DNA of 22,661 nt from JADDRA01 sp038233555 (GTDB lineage Bacteria; Actinomycetota; Acidimicrobiia; Acidimicrobiales; CADCSY01), in the NCBI GenBank assembly GCA_038233555.1, contig JBBSLT010000020.1, positions 1 to 22,661 on the forward strand. Reading direction: 5' to 3'. Under the pieces are notes generated by a model. That model did no database searches. It saw only the letters and a program-made list of their open reading frames with translations, and was not told where the DNA came from. Position 1 is the stretch's first letter. Every line of letters starts with the position of its first letter. Shown one piece after another: positions 7,950 through 16,322 of the stretch. Made by a program: the position numbers and the translations under genes.

Positions 7950-8368
7950 CGAGAGAGCAGCCGCTCCCGTTGCTCGATCATGTGTTGGACCTGCTGAGCG
8001 GCATGCTCATCGGAGGCGATGAGCGCGTCGATCTCCCCTTCGTAGGCCAGGTAGAAGTCGGCGGCGAGGCACACGCTCCCTACGGGCACGCCCGCCTCGG
8101 CCGAGACGTGTTCGATGCGATCCAAGCCGGCGCCCGGGGCGTGGCGAAGGTCTCGTATCACCTCCCAGATGTCGGGACCGCCGACCAGGCTCGCCCGTCG
8201 CCCCACCGGTCCGTCGCGGTAGACGACACCGGGAAAGCGTCGAACCTTGAGTCCTTCGTCGAGCAGCGCCACCACGAGCGAGGTGATCGTCGTCCCCCTC
8301 ATCCGGCTCTCCTCCTCGAGGCGATCGAGAAGCTCTTCGGGCAGGCGGAACGACGTCGGGCGGGCCAT
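7946..8368 (-). CDS. Antitoxin: ribbon-helix-helix N-terminus fused to DUF433-like domain
   Basis: The protein is 140 aa. Residues 1-40 (RPTSFRLPEELLDRLEEES and the following helix) look like a ribbon-helix-helix DNA-binding domain. The rest (VYRDGPVGRRASLVGGPDIWEVI, then GVPVGSVCLAADFYLAYEGEID) matches the DUF433 pattern of a winged-helix antitoxin. Of three possible starts in a row (8374 GTG, 8371 ATG, 8368 ATG) the last is preferred because AGGAG (8374-8378 on the minus strand) then sits 5 bases upstream. It should bind and neutralise the DUF5615 toxin downstream and repress its own operon. A perfect 9-base palindrome, ACTTGAAGT at 8395-8403, is a possible operator. The gene begins 64 bp from the transposon target duplication. 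Confidence 0.8.
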   Translation of the reverse strand: MARPTSFRLPEELLDRLEEESRMRGTTITSLVVALLDEGLKVRRFPGVVYRDGPVGRRASLVGGPDIWEVIRDLRHAPGAGLDRIEHVSAEAGVPVGSVCLAADFYLAYEGEIDALIASDEHAAQQVQHMIEQRERLLSR

Positions 8369-8431
8369 CATCACTCCTGTAGCTGGTCAGCGGTACTTGA
8401 AGTGCACCATACCGCGAACCTCGCCCGCACC

Positions 8432-8436
8432 GAGTA
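8432..8436. repeat. Target site duplication GAGTA, left copy
   Basis: GAGTA directly precedes the left terminal inverted repeat. The same five bases directly follow the right repeat at 21237-21241. Five-base duplications are the hallmark of Tn3-family insertion. Confidence 0.85.
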
Positions 8437-8475
8437 GGCCCAGTGCTCGGGTCCCTGTCACCAGGGGCAAAGTAG
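8437..8475 (+). repeat. Left terminal inverted repeat of the Tn3-family element
   Basis: These 39 bases begin GGCCCAGTGCTCGGGTCC and end GGGGCAAAGTAG. They match the reverse complement of 21198-21236 at 38 of 39 positions; the mismatch is position 19 (C at 8455). The length fits the 38-40 bp typical of Tn3-family ends. Confidence 0.92.
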
Positions 8476-8665
8476 GGCTGACGGGAAACGGGATCAGGGG
8501 TCTGGGCCACGGTCTGAAGGTCTGGGGAGCCCATCCCGGCAAGCGTGACGACACATTGCGGTTGAATGACGAACAGCTCGCGCTCCTCAAGTCCAGCCGG
8601 TCCCGCGCCGATGGCAGGGTTAGGGCGGCGACCGCTGCTGCGTGCACAGAGGAAGAGGCTTCGTC
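8476..8665 (+). promoter_or_regulatory. Leader between the left repeat and the RHS toxin gene
   Basis: No gene is seen here. GGTCTG occurs three times in a short space (8499-8504, 8511-8516, 8519-8524), a possible binding-site cluster. No convincing -35/-10 pair was recognised. AGAGGAAGAGG at about 8648-8658 can serve as the Shine-Dalgarno for the GTG at 8666. The GTG at 8642 in the same frame has a weaker upstream sequence. Confidence 0.3.
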
Positions 8666-11600
8666 GTGGCTGCATGGGCAAAGCGAACGGTCGTTGTCGT
8701 CGTGGCGATGGCGATGCTGGCGGGAGTGACTCCCACAGCGTCGGCGCAGTCGGATCCCGGAGACGAGAAGGCGCCGGCCCTGGGAGTGGCGCCCGAGAGC
8801 GCCCCACCGCAGACGGCCAGCGGCCCGCCCACCAACGGCGACAACCCGAGCAACTCGGACGGCGTGCCTCCGGGGCAAGAGATCGTCGGCATGCGCGAGC
8901 GAGAATCGAAGACCTTCGCCACAGACGAACCCGGCGTCTACCGTTCGCAGCTGTTCGCCTCGCCCGTCCATCATCGCCAGGGCGATCAGTGGCTCGATGT
9001 GGGCCGTGACCTCACCCCCGCCGGCAACGGCCGCCACGACAACCGCCGGGCGAACGAGTTCCTACTCTCCGTTGCCGAGCGGCACCAAGACGCTGAACTG
9101 GCGCGCCTGGAGACAGAAGACGGCTTCTCCGTCGCCTTCTCGCTGGAGGGGGCCCGGCCCGGAAGTGCATCCCCTGACCCCACGACGGGCAAGTCGACCG
9201 TCGCCTACCGGGGGATCCTCCCCGGGGTGGACCTGCGTCTGCAGTCCAACGGCGACGGCGTCAAGGAGGAGCTCGTCCTGCGGTCGCGCAACGTCGCCGA
9301 CACCTTCGTGTTCCCCCTCGCCCTGGATGGGCTCACCGCCCGCATCAACGAGGACGGCGCCGTCGTCTACGAAGACAGCGTCGGACGGACCCGCTTCGAG
9401 ACGCCACCGGGCTGGATGATCGACTCGGCCCTCGCCGGCGGTGAAGCCGGAGCACGCTCCGAGGCCGTGACCTACCGCCTGGTTGACCATGAGGGTGGCC
9501 AGGCGCTGGAGGTGAAGGTCGATCGCGCGTGGCTCGACGACCCGGCTCGGGTCTATCCGGTCACCGTCGACCCGACCTACAAGTATCACTACGACGACCA
9601 GCCCTACTTCTACGCGGACACCTTCTACTACAGCGCCAACACCACCTCGGCCTACTCCGGCTCGTCCCGCCTGGCCATCGGCCGCTTCAGCGCTGCCCGC
9701 TACCGCAGCTACCTGCAGTTCGGCTCCAACGCCCGATCAAGCATGACCCCGGGCGACGGCGCCCATTACATCTCCAACGCCACCCTGGGCGCCTACAACT
9801 ACTCCGCCGACAACTGCAACACCGCGGTCTACGTCAAGCGGACCACGCAGGACTGGCAGCAGTATCCCGACCAGTACGCGTCCCAGCTCGGGCCCAACTA
9901 CGACGCCAACGACTCCGTGCAGACCCCGGCGGGGTGCGTGGGCACCGGCTGGATGCGCTTCAACGTCACCTCGATGGCCCGCAACTGGGAGAACGGGGTG
10001 CACCCCAACCACGGCTTCGCCCTGCTGGCCAGCCACAACCTCACCGACAGCTCCCGCAGCTTCCGCTCCCAGGACTACTCCAACGCCGCCTACCACCCCT
10101 ACCTCGAGGTCGACTGGCGCAACTCGGTCCCGGAGGTCCCGAGCGACCCCAGCCGGCTCTCACCTGCTCCCAACGCCGTCCTCAGTTCGTCTCCGACATC
10201 GCTCAGCGCGGACTATTCCGACGCCGACGGCGACTACGGGTTCAACCATTTCTGGCTGGAGCGCAAGCAGAGCGATGGCACGTGGGCCAAGATCTACGAA
10301 GGCGACGGCAACGTCACGTCGTGTTGCAAGTCATCTGCCAACATCCCCACCCTGGTCGCCGGCGACTACCGCTACGCCGTGTATTCCAGCGACGGAACTG
10401 ACATCTCACCTTGGGCCCTCTGGTACTCCTTCTCGGTGGTACCACCGCCGACGACCACCACGTCGACGACTACGACGGTCCCCCCGACCACCACTACGAC
10501 GGTCCCCCCGACGACCACCACGACGGCGCCGCCGACGGTGGCACCGGGCGCACCGGGCGACCTCAGGAGCACCTCGCACCTGAGGGGCGTGTCGTCCCCC
10601 GACCGCAGCGTGGACATGACCTGGAGCCCGGCGCCCGACGGAACCCATGCAGTGACCGGCTACCGCTGGTCCTTCACCGGCTCGGAGACTCCTCCGGGCT
10701 CGACCGACGGCGAGTCGACCACCTCGGCCACCTCCGCGAGTTCTGCTGAACTGGCCGATGGGGTGTGGTTCTTCCACGTCCGCGCCTATGACGCCCTCGG
10801 CAACCTCGGGCCTTATGCCAGCTTCGGCCCCCTCGTCGTCGACGGGGAAGCCGGGCTGATCCTGCCCCGCCTCGGCCTCGACCCCAGCGCCGCCTCCGAC
10901 GACCTCGGCTTGGAGCAGTTCTTCCCCCTCGACAGCACCGACCTCGGGCCCGCCACCGCCTACACCAACCTCGACAACGGAAACCTGGTGGTGGTGGACG
11001 ACGACGAGGACATCCCTGCCCAGGGCCTCAACGTCGGGGTCCGCCACGTCTACAACAGCCAGCGCGGTGACACCGACGACGGCCTCGGCCGGGGCTGGAA
11101 CCTCTCGGTGGGCGACTTCAGCGCCGGCCTGGAGGGCCTGACCGGCGCCGTGGGCGATCTCGACCTGTCCCGCCCCCTCGCCCTGGCCAATCTCGGAGAC
11201 ATCGTCGACGGGGTGTACCAGGTGCTCGGCCAGGTGCTCGAGTTCTCCGACGCCGATGGGACCACGCACCGCTTCGTGCGCCGCGGCGGGCCGGGCGGAC
11301 GCTGGGAGTCGCCGGCGGGAGTGGACCTGCGCGTGGTCGAACAACAAGACGTCCTCGGCCTGGTCACCGCCTACGACCTGGTGCGCCCCGACGGGGTCAC
11401 CTACCGGGCGACGAACATCGGCCCGGGCCTCGGCCTCGCCTCGCCCACGTGGCGCCTCACCCGGGTGACCGACCGCAACGGTAACCAGCTCAGCTACACC
11501 TACGGACTTCACGGACTCCAGGTGCGCCTGGCCAAGGTGATCCACAACCGCCGGAGCGGCGACATGGTGCGCCTCAACTACGACGCCAACGCCAACCTCG

Positions 11601-14600
11601 ACATCGTCGAGATCCTCCCGGAACTCAGCGCCACCGACCCGGCCACCGGCCAGGTCCGCTCCTGGGCCCGCACCATCGACTTCGACGTGGACTCCGGCGG
11701 CCTGCTGGGCGCATCGCGCCTCATGCAGGTGGTGGAGAACGCCCATCTCCCCGAGGGCAACGCCGAGCGGCGCACCACCAGCTACACCTACGGCAACGAC
11801 GACCTGCTGGCCGGCGTGGTCGACCCCCGCCGCTCCAAGGGGACCGACTTCCGCTACGAGGCCAACGCCGACGGCCTGGCCCAGCTGCGCTTCCTCAACG
11901 ACCGCCGGGCCAACGACTGGGAGTGGCGCTACGGCCCCGCCGCCGCCGACGGTGCCCATGAGACCACCGCGCTCAGCCCCCTCGCGGTGGCCACCACCTA
12001 CACCCTCAGCGGCCGGACGCCGGTGAGCGCCGAGGACGAGCGCATCGCCGGTGGCAACGTCTTGTCCATCGCTGACCCCGGCACCGACCAGGGGCCGGTC
12101 ACCACCACCTACGGGTGGTCAGCCAACCGCATGACGTCGAGCACCGACGGGGCCGGCGCCACCACCCGCATGCGCTACAACGACCTTGGCCTGCTGCGCG
12201 AGACCATCACCCCCTCGCCCAACGCCGTCGACGCCCCCGCCGGCGAGGCGGTGCACCAGGGCGAGGTGCGCAACACGCTGCACTACAGCTTCCTCAGCCC
12301 CGGCGCTGTCTACGCCGGGTGCGACCCGGCCGCCGCCCCGGCCAATCCCGACATCTCCGCCGAGGGCTACTGCGCCACGGTCGGCGAGTTGGACCGGGTG
12401 GCGCTGGCCGCCGACGTGGCCGCCCAGCTGCGCATCACCGACTTTGACTACGACGGTGCCGGCAACCTCACACGCGCCGTGCAGCGAGGCACGCCCAGCC
12501 TGGGCCAGCCCCACGACGCCGCCGTGGGTGCCAGCGACCGGGCCACGACCACGTCCCACCATCCCACCAGCGGCGGGCTGGTGGCCTCGATCGACGGCCC
12601 CCGGACCGACGTGGCCGACGTGACCACCTACGGCGACGCCGCGGCGGCGGGCTTCGGCTACGACGCCACCGGCCAGCCCGAGACCATCACCGACGCCGCC
12701 GGCAAGGCCAAGGTGTTCTCCTCCACCCCCTACGGGATGACCGCCGCCGTGGTCGACCGGGACGGCCACCGCCGCACCTCGTCCTACGACGAACGGGACA
12801 ACCTTCTGCGCAGCACCGACGCCGAGGATCAGGTCACCACCTTCGCCTACGACGCCAACGACAACCGCACGGCGCGCACCAGCCCCCGGGGCAACGCCAC
12901 CCCGGCCGAGGGCGACTTCACCACCACGTGGTCCTACGACGCCAACGACTGGATGACCCAGACGTCCACCCCGGGTCCCGACGGCGGTGCCCGCACCATC
13001 ACGTCGAGCACCTACAACAACGACGGCACCGCCCTGAACGCCACCAGCGCCCGGGGCGCCACCACCACCTACGGCTACTGGCCCAACCGGGCGCTGCGCA
13101 GCACCGACGCCCCCGCCGACGGCACCGCCCGGGCCATCAGCGAGACCTTCTACGACCTCGCCGGACGACCGAGGCGCTCTTTGGGCCCGGTGACCAACGC
13201 CGAGGGCCAGCGCCCCGAGACCACGCTGTCCTACAGCCCTGCCGGCTCCGTGGCCTCGAGCACCCAGACGTCATCCAATGCCGAGCCCCGCCTCACCCGC
13301 ATGTCCTACAACGCCCATGGCGAGGCGGTCGTGACCGAGGGCCCCCGCAGCATCGACGGGGTGGTGGCCTCGACAACCCAGAGACTCGACCCGTTTGGCC
13401 AGGCGACCTCGCTTCGCCGGCGCCTGGGCGTGGACCGCTGGCTCGAGACCACGACCGGCTACGACGCCGCCGGCAACACCACCTCGGTGGCCCAGCCCTC
13501 CGGCAACGGGGCGCAACTGAACGCCACCTTCGCCTTCGACGCTCTCGATCGCCTGGCCGCCCAGACCGCCGACCCGCAGAACCCCGGCCACACCGTGGAC
13601 TACACCTACGACGGCGAGGGCTCCCAGGTCGCTCGCATCGACAAGGTGGGCGGTGCCGTGGTGCGCAGAGCCGAGACCACCCACAACCCCGACGACACGG
13701 TGGCCTCGGTGCTCTCCACCGACTTCGACGCCGCCGGCTCAGCCAAGGCCACCATGGCGCGTTGCCACTACGGCGCCGGAGCGGCTCCTGCCTCGGGTTA
13801 CGACGCCGACGGGAACCTGCGCGAGGTCCGCACGCTGACCTCGGCGGGCGCCGGCAGCTGCGACGCCGGCGAGCTGCAGCATCGTCAGGCCTTCGCCTAC
13901 GACGAGCGGGGGTGGATGGCGAGCTCCACCCAGGCAGTGCGCTCGCCCGAGACCGGTGCCCTGGTCGAGCGCACTCAGTCCTTCACCTACGACCCCGACG
14001 CCGCCCGGGCCTCGGCCACCCACGCCACCCCCGGCGGGCCCTCCTACACCACCACCTACGGCCACAACGACGCCGGGCAGCCCACCTCGGTCACCGACTG
14101 GCGGGCCAAGGTCTCCACCACCGCCTACTTGCCCTCGGGCGCTGCCTCGAGTCGCACGCTCGGCTCCGGCGTGGCCACCGCCGGCTTCGAGTGGCACGCT
14201 GACGCCATGCCCAAGGCCATGACGTGGCGCAACGGGGCCAACCAGGTCCTGCGCGGCCACGCCGCCATCGCCTACGACAACGGCGGCCAGCGCAACAGCG
14301 AGTATGTGACGGCGCTGCAGCCCGGAGGGCTCACCATCGCCGGCACGGCCCGCTACGGCTACGACCTGGCCGAGCGCCTCACCTCCTGGACCAGCCCCTT
14401 TGCCGACCCAGCGGCGGGCGAGGCCCTGTCGGTCTCCTACGACCTCGACGACGGCTCCAACATCGAAGGCGCCACCACCACGGGAGCCACCAGCGGCGCC
14501 GTGGTGGCCACCGTCACCGCCGAATACCCCAACGGGCGCCTGAACTCCCGCACCACCACCGCCGGGGGCGTCGCCGACACCGAGACCTTCACCTACGACG

Positions 14601-15919
14601 GGCTGGGCCAAGAGACCCTGCGCCAGGGAGACGGGACCGACACAACCAGCGCCTATGACCCTCTGGGCCACACCACCGCCGTCGACGACCGCACGGCAAC
14701 CGACGACGACGTCACCTCCATCTACGACGGCACCGACCGCCTCATCTCCCGCTCCGAGCCCGGGGCTGGGCCCGAGCGGAGCGAGACCACCCTGTACTTC
14801 TACTGGGGCGCCGGATCATCCCTGGCCGAGGAGACTGATGGCAACGGCGCCACCCTGGTGCGCTACGCCTGCGCCACCTCTGGAGCGGCGCTGGCCCAGC
14901 AGTCCTACCGCGTCATAGACGGCCACGCCGATCCCACCGACACCGGGGGCACCTGGCGCTGGCTGCTTCCCGACGTCGATGGCAACGTGGCCACCCAGCT
15001 CAATGACGACGGCAGTGTGGCCGAACAGAGCGCCTTCGACCCCTACGGCAAGCCCCAACCCGGCGGCTCGAGTGTCACCGACCCCAAGGCCAAGGGCTCG
15101 ACGCTTGGCTTCCAGGGTGCCATCACCGACAAGGTGACCGGCTCGGTGGTGCTCGGTCCCCGCCTCTACGACCCCTCCACCGCCCGCTTCTCCACCGCCG
15201 ACTCCTTCGTCTCCGGCGGACTCGACGTGGGCCTGGCGCTCGACCCCCTCACCGGCAACCGCTACCTCTTCGCCGGGGCCAACCCGGTGGCGTTCTTCGA
15301 CGACGGGCACTGGCCAAGGGCGCGATGCGGGTGGGGCACTGGGTGCCGCCCACCGGCCTCCCCCCCAGCAGCACCTCCGTGTTCGGAAAATACGCTGGAC
15401 AGCATCTCCATCCACAACGGCGTCACGCCGTGCGCGGAAGCGGGGTCTCCAGGCGAGGCTTCCCGTAATGTATTGGCGGCAGTGGCTGGGGCATTGGTCG
15501 CCATCGGGCTCGTGCGGTGCTTCTCGATGCGGCTCCTCGAGATTGATTATCTCTGTGGTGGCAAGGCGCGGAGCGGTGCCCCAAACACGGCACTCCGACT
15601 GCCGACATCGCAGACGTGGGGGCGACCAAACACGTTGTCCGACCACTTCCGCCGTCACGGCGCCGACTTCGGTGCGCGGAGCGCGGATGACTACGCCGGC
15701 CAAGCGTCGGAGTTCTTTCAGACGGGACTCCAGCGAGGGCTACCGACGAAGATCGACCCGAAGACGGGAGCCATCCGGATCTACGACCCGTCGACCAACA
15801 CGTTCGGCGCCTACAACCCGTCTGGCACGACACGGACCTTCTATCGGCCCGATCCGAGCTCTCATGGGTACGCGACGAACTGGGACTATTGGCAAGCGCA
15901 GCCCGGGTACGCGCCGTGA
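8666..15919 (+). CDS. Secreted YD-repeat (RHS) polymorphic toxin with DNRLRE and Fn3-like domains and a variable toxin tip
   Basis: The 2,417-aa product starts with a Sec signal peptide (RTVVVVVAMAMLAGVTPTASA, cleaved near ASA-Q). The N-terminal 300 residues are the usual actinobacterial lead-in (VYPVTVDPTY). A DNRLRE-type module follows at about 305-485 (FYADTFYYSANTTSAYSGSS). An Fn3-like stretch comes next, then a Thr/Pro linker at about 592-632 and a second Fn3-like domain. YD repeats fill about 950-2120 and form the RHS shell. The RHS core end reads FDPYGKPQPG (Asp2125), LGFQGAITD, GPRLYDPSTARFSTAD and ends at GHWP (2214-2217). The last 200 residues are the exchangeable tip: a Cys/Pro-rich start, a hydrophobic helix (VLAAVAGALVAIGLV), then the toxin domain from about 2324 with DHFRRHGADFG and IYDPSTNTFGAYNPSGTTRT. 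That domain resembles BECR-fold RNase toxins, a recalled resemblance not a search result. The stop overlaps the next gene. The start at 8666 was chosen over 8642 for its better SD. Confidence 0.88.
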   Translation: MAAWAKRTVVVVVAMAMLAGVTPTASAQSDPGDEKAPALGVAPESAPPQTASGPPTNGDNPSNSDGVPPGQEIVGMRERESKTFATDEPGVYRSQLFASPVHHRQGDQWLDVGRDLTPAGNGRHDNRRANEFLLSVAERHQDAELARLETEDGFSVAFSLEGARPGSASPDPTTGKSTVAYRGILPGVDLRLQSNGDGVKEELVLRSRNVADTFVFPLALDGLTARINEDGAVVYEDSVGRTRFETPPGWMIDSALAGGEAGARSEAVTYRLVDHEGGQALEVKVDRAWLDDPARVYPVTVDPTYKYHYDDQPYFYADTFYYSANTTSAYSGSSRLAIGRFSAARYRSYLQFGSNARSSMTPGDGAHYISNATLGAYNYSADNCNTAVYVKRTTQDWQQYPDQYASQLGPNYDANDSVQTPAGCVGTGWMRFNVTSMARNWENGVHPNHGFALLASHNLTDSSRSFRSQDYSNAAYHPYLEVDWRNSVPEVPSDPSRLSPAPNAVLSSSPTSLSADYSDADGDYGFNHFWLERKQSDGTWAKIYEGDGNVTSCCKSSANIPTLVAGDYRYAVYSSDGTDISPWALWYSFSVVPPPTTTTSTTTTVPPTTTTTVPPTTTTTAPPTVAPGAPGDLRSTSHLRGVSSPDRSVDMTWSPAPDGTHAVTGYRWSFTGSETPPGSTDGESTTSATSASSAELADGVWFFHVRAYDALGNLGPYASFGPLVVDGEAGLILPRLGLDPSAASDDLGLEQFFPLDSTDLGPATAYTNLDNGNLVVVDDDEDIPAQGLNVGVRHVYNSQRGDTDDGLGRGWNLSVGDFSAGLEGLTGAVGDLDLSRPLALANLGDIVDGVYQVLGQVLEFSDADGTTHRFVRRGGPGGRWESPAGVDLRVVEQQDVLGLVTAYDLVRPDGVTYRATNIGPGLGLASPTWRLTRVTDRNGNQLSYTYGLHGLQVRLAKVIHNRRSGDMVRLNYDANANLDIVEILPELSATDPATGQVRSWARTIDFDVDSGGLLGASRLMQVVENAHLPEGNAERRTTSYTYGNDDLLAGVVDPRRSKGTDFRYEANADGLAQLRFLNDRRANDWEWRYGPAAADGAHETTALSPLAVATTYTLSGRTPVSAEDERIAGGNVLSIADPGTDQGPVTTTYGWSANRMTSSTDGAGATTRMRYNDLGLLRETITPSPNAVDAPAGEAVHQGEVRNTLHYSFLSPGAVYAGCDPAAAPANPDISAEGYCATVGELDRVALAADVAAQLRITDFDYDGAGNLTRAVQRGTPSLGQPHDAAVGASDRATTTSHHPTSGGLVASIDGPRTDVADVTTYGDAAAAGFGYDATGQPETITDAAGKAKVFSSTPYGMTAAVVDRDGHRRTSSYDERDNLLRSTDAEDQVTTFAYDANDNRTARTSPRGNATPAEGDFTTTWSYDANDWMTQTSTPGPDGGARTITSSTYNNDGTALNATSARGATTTYGYWPNRALRSTDAPADGTARAISETFYDLAGRPRRSLGPVTNAEGQRPETTLSYSPAGSVASSTQTSSNAEPRLTRMSYNAHGEAVVTEGPRSIDGVVASTTQRLDPFGQATSLRRRLGVDRWLETTTGYDAAGNTTSVAQPSGNGAQLNATFAFDALDRLAAQTADPQNPGHTVDYTYDGEGSQVARIDKVGGAVVRRAETTHNPDDTVASVLSTDFDAAGSAKATMARCHYGAGAAPASGYDADGNLREVRTLTSAGAGSCDAGELQHRQAFAYDERGWMASSTQAVRSPETGALVERTQSFTYDPDAARASATHATPGGPSYTTTYGHNDAGQPTSVTDWRAKVSTTAYLPSGAASSRTLGSGVATAGFEWHADAMPKAMTWRNGANQVLRGHAAIAYDNGGQRNSEYVTALQPGGLTIAGTARYGYDLAERLTSWTSPFADPAAGEALSVSYDLDDGSNIEGATTTGATSGAVVATVTAEYPNGRLNSRTTTAGGVADTETFTYDGLGQETLRQGDGTDTTSAYDPLGHTTAVDDRTATDDDVTSIYDGTDRLISRSEPGAGPERSETTLYFYWGAGSSLAEETDGNGATLVRYACATSGAALAQQSYRVIDGHADPTDTGGTWRWLLPDVDGNVATQLNDDGSVAEQSAFDPYGKPQPGGSSVTDPKAKGSTLGFQGAITDKVTGSVVLGPRLYDPSTARFSTADSFVSGGLDVGLALDPLTGNRYLFAGANPVAFFDDGHWPRARCGWGTGCRPPASPPAAPPCSENTLDSISIHNGVTPCAEAGSPGEASRNVLAAVAGALVAIGLVRCFSMRLLEIDYLCGGKARSGAPNTALRLPTSQTWGRPNTLSDHFRRHGADFGARSADDYAGQASEFFQTGLQRGLPTKIDPKTGAIRIYDPSTNTFGAYNPSGTTRTFYRPDPSSHGYATNWDYWQAQPGYAP
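10449..10530 (+). repeat. Thr/Pro linker tandem repeat inside the RHS gene
   Basis: Imperfect 24-base units encode VPPTTTTT and variants, joining the first Fn3-like region to the second. The unit length is a multiple of three, so copy-number change would alter the linker length without breaking the frame. Confidence 0.75.
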
Positions 15920-16215
15920 GCGATCCGGTAGCCGAGACCGCTGCCGCCTGCCCAGTCTGCGGGTACGCCGGTCTGTCCGAGCCGCCGTGGGCTGACGAGT
16001 CCGCCTCAGACGAGATATGCCCGTCGTGCGGGACTCACTTCGGCTACGACGACGCAGCAGGTGGCGATGCCGCGAAGCGACAGCAGGTTCATCGGCGGCT
16101 TCGTGAGCGGTGGAAGGCTGGTGGGTGCGAGTGGTTCTCGGCTGAGCGCCGACCGCCGCCAGGCTGGAGTCCCGCCGCCCAACTGGCAGTGGTCGAGGAC
16201 GGCGGAGCGAGCTGA
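15916..16215 (+). CDS. Small double-CxxC protein, probable immunity factor for the RHS toxin
   Basis: This 99-aa protein starts at a GTG that overlaps the toxin stop (GTGA), so it is made with the toxin. Two zinc-ribbon-like knuckles are visible: CPVCGY (Cys12, Cys15) and ICPSCGTHFGYDD (Cys35, Cys38). The C-terminal half holds HRRLRERWKAGG and RRPPPGWSPAAQL, a pattern recalled from a widespread family of small Cys-rich proteins found next to polymorphic toxins, akin to the CPCC type. No signal peptide or membrane helix is present, so it would act in the cytoplasm of the producer. The immunity role rests on position, size and overlap, not on any demonstrated activity. A Cys-rich housekeeping protein is the main alternative. 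Confidence 0.7.
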   Translation: MSDPVAETAAACPVCGYAGLSEPPWADESASDEICPSCGTHFGYDDAAGGDAAKRQQVHRRLRERWKAGGCEWFSAERRPPPGWSPAAQLAVVEDGGAS

Positions 16216-16322
16216 ATGGCGCGGCGCGTAAGGCTGGCGGTTGTCGTCGCGGCGATTCTCGTCGTTGGCGCCGTCGTCCAACACGTCAATCCCGGCGCTC
16301 GCGGCTGGGAGCACAGATCGCC
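16216..16322 (+). pseudogene. Truncated start of a small membrane-protein gene
   Basis: An ATG follows the immunity gene stop with no gap (TGAATG). It encodes about 35 residues with one hydrophobic helix (LAVVVAAILVVGAVV) and then WEHRS. From about 16323 the frame continues only as the antisense of an ISL3 transposase remnant, so the gene appears cut off there. The helix could be chance coding opposite degraded sequence. If real, it is the remains of a third gene of the toxin operon, such as a membrane immunity component. Confidence 0.35.

Noticed and set aside
8642..8665. Upstream GTG as the start of the RHS toxin
   Set aside because: The GTG at 8666 has AGAGGAAGAGG at a normal distance and gives a better-formed signal peptide; the earlier start cannot be fully excluded.
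10449..10530. Possible CRISPR-like or regulatory tandem repeat
   Set aside because: The 24-base units are contiguous, in frame, and encode a Thr/Pro linker of a secreted protein.
16006..16322. Extension of the ISL3 transposase frame across the immunity gene on the minus strand
   Set aside because: Transposase similarity ends near 16323. The remaining residues are antisense to the double-CxxC gene and show no transposase motif.
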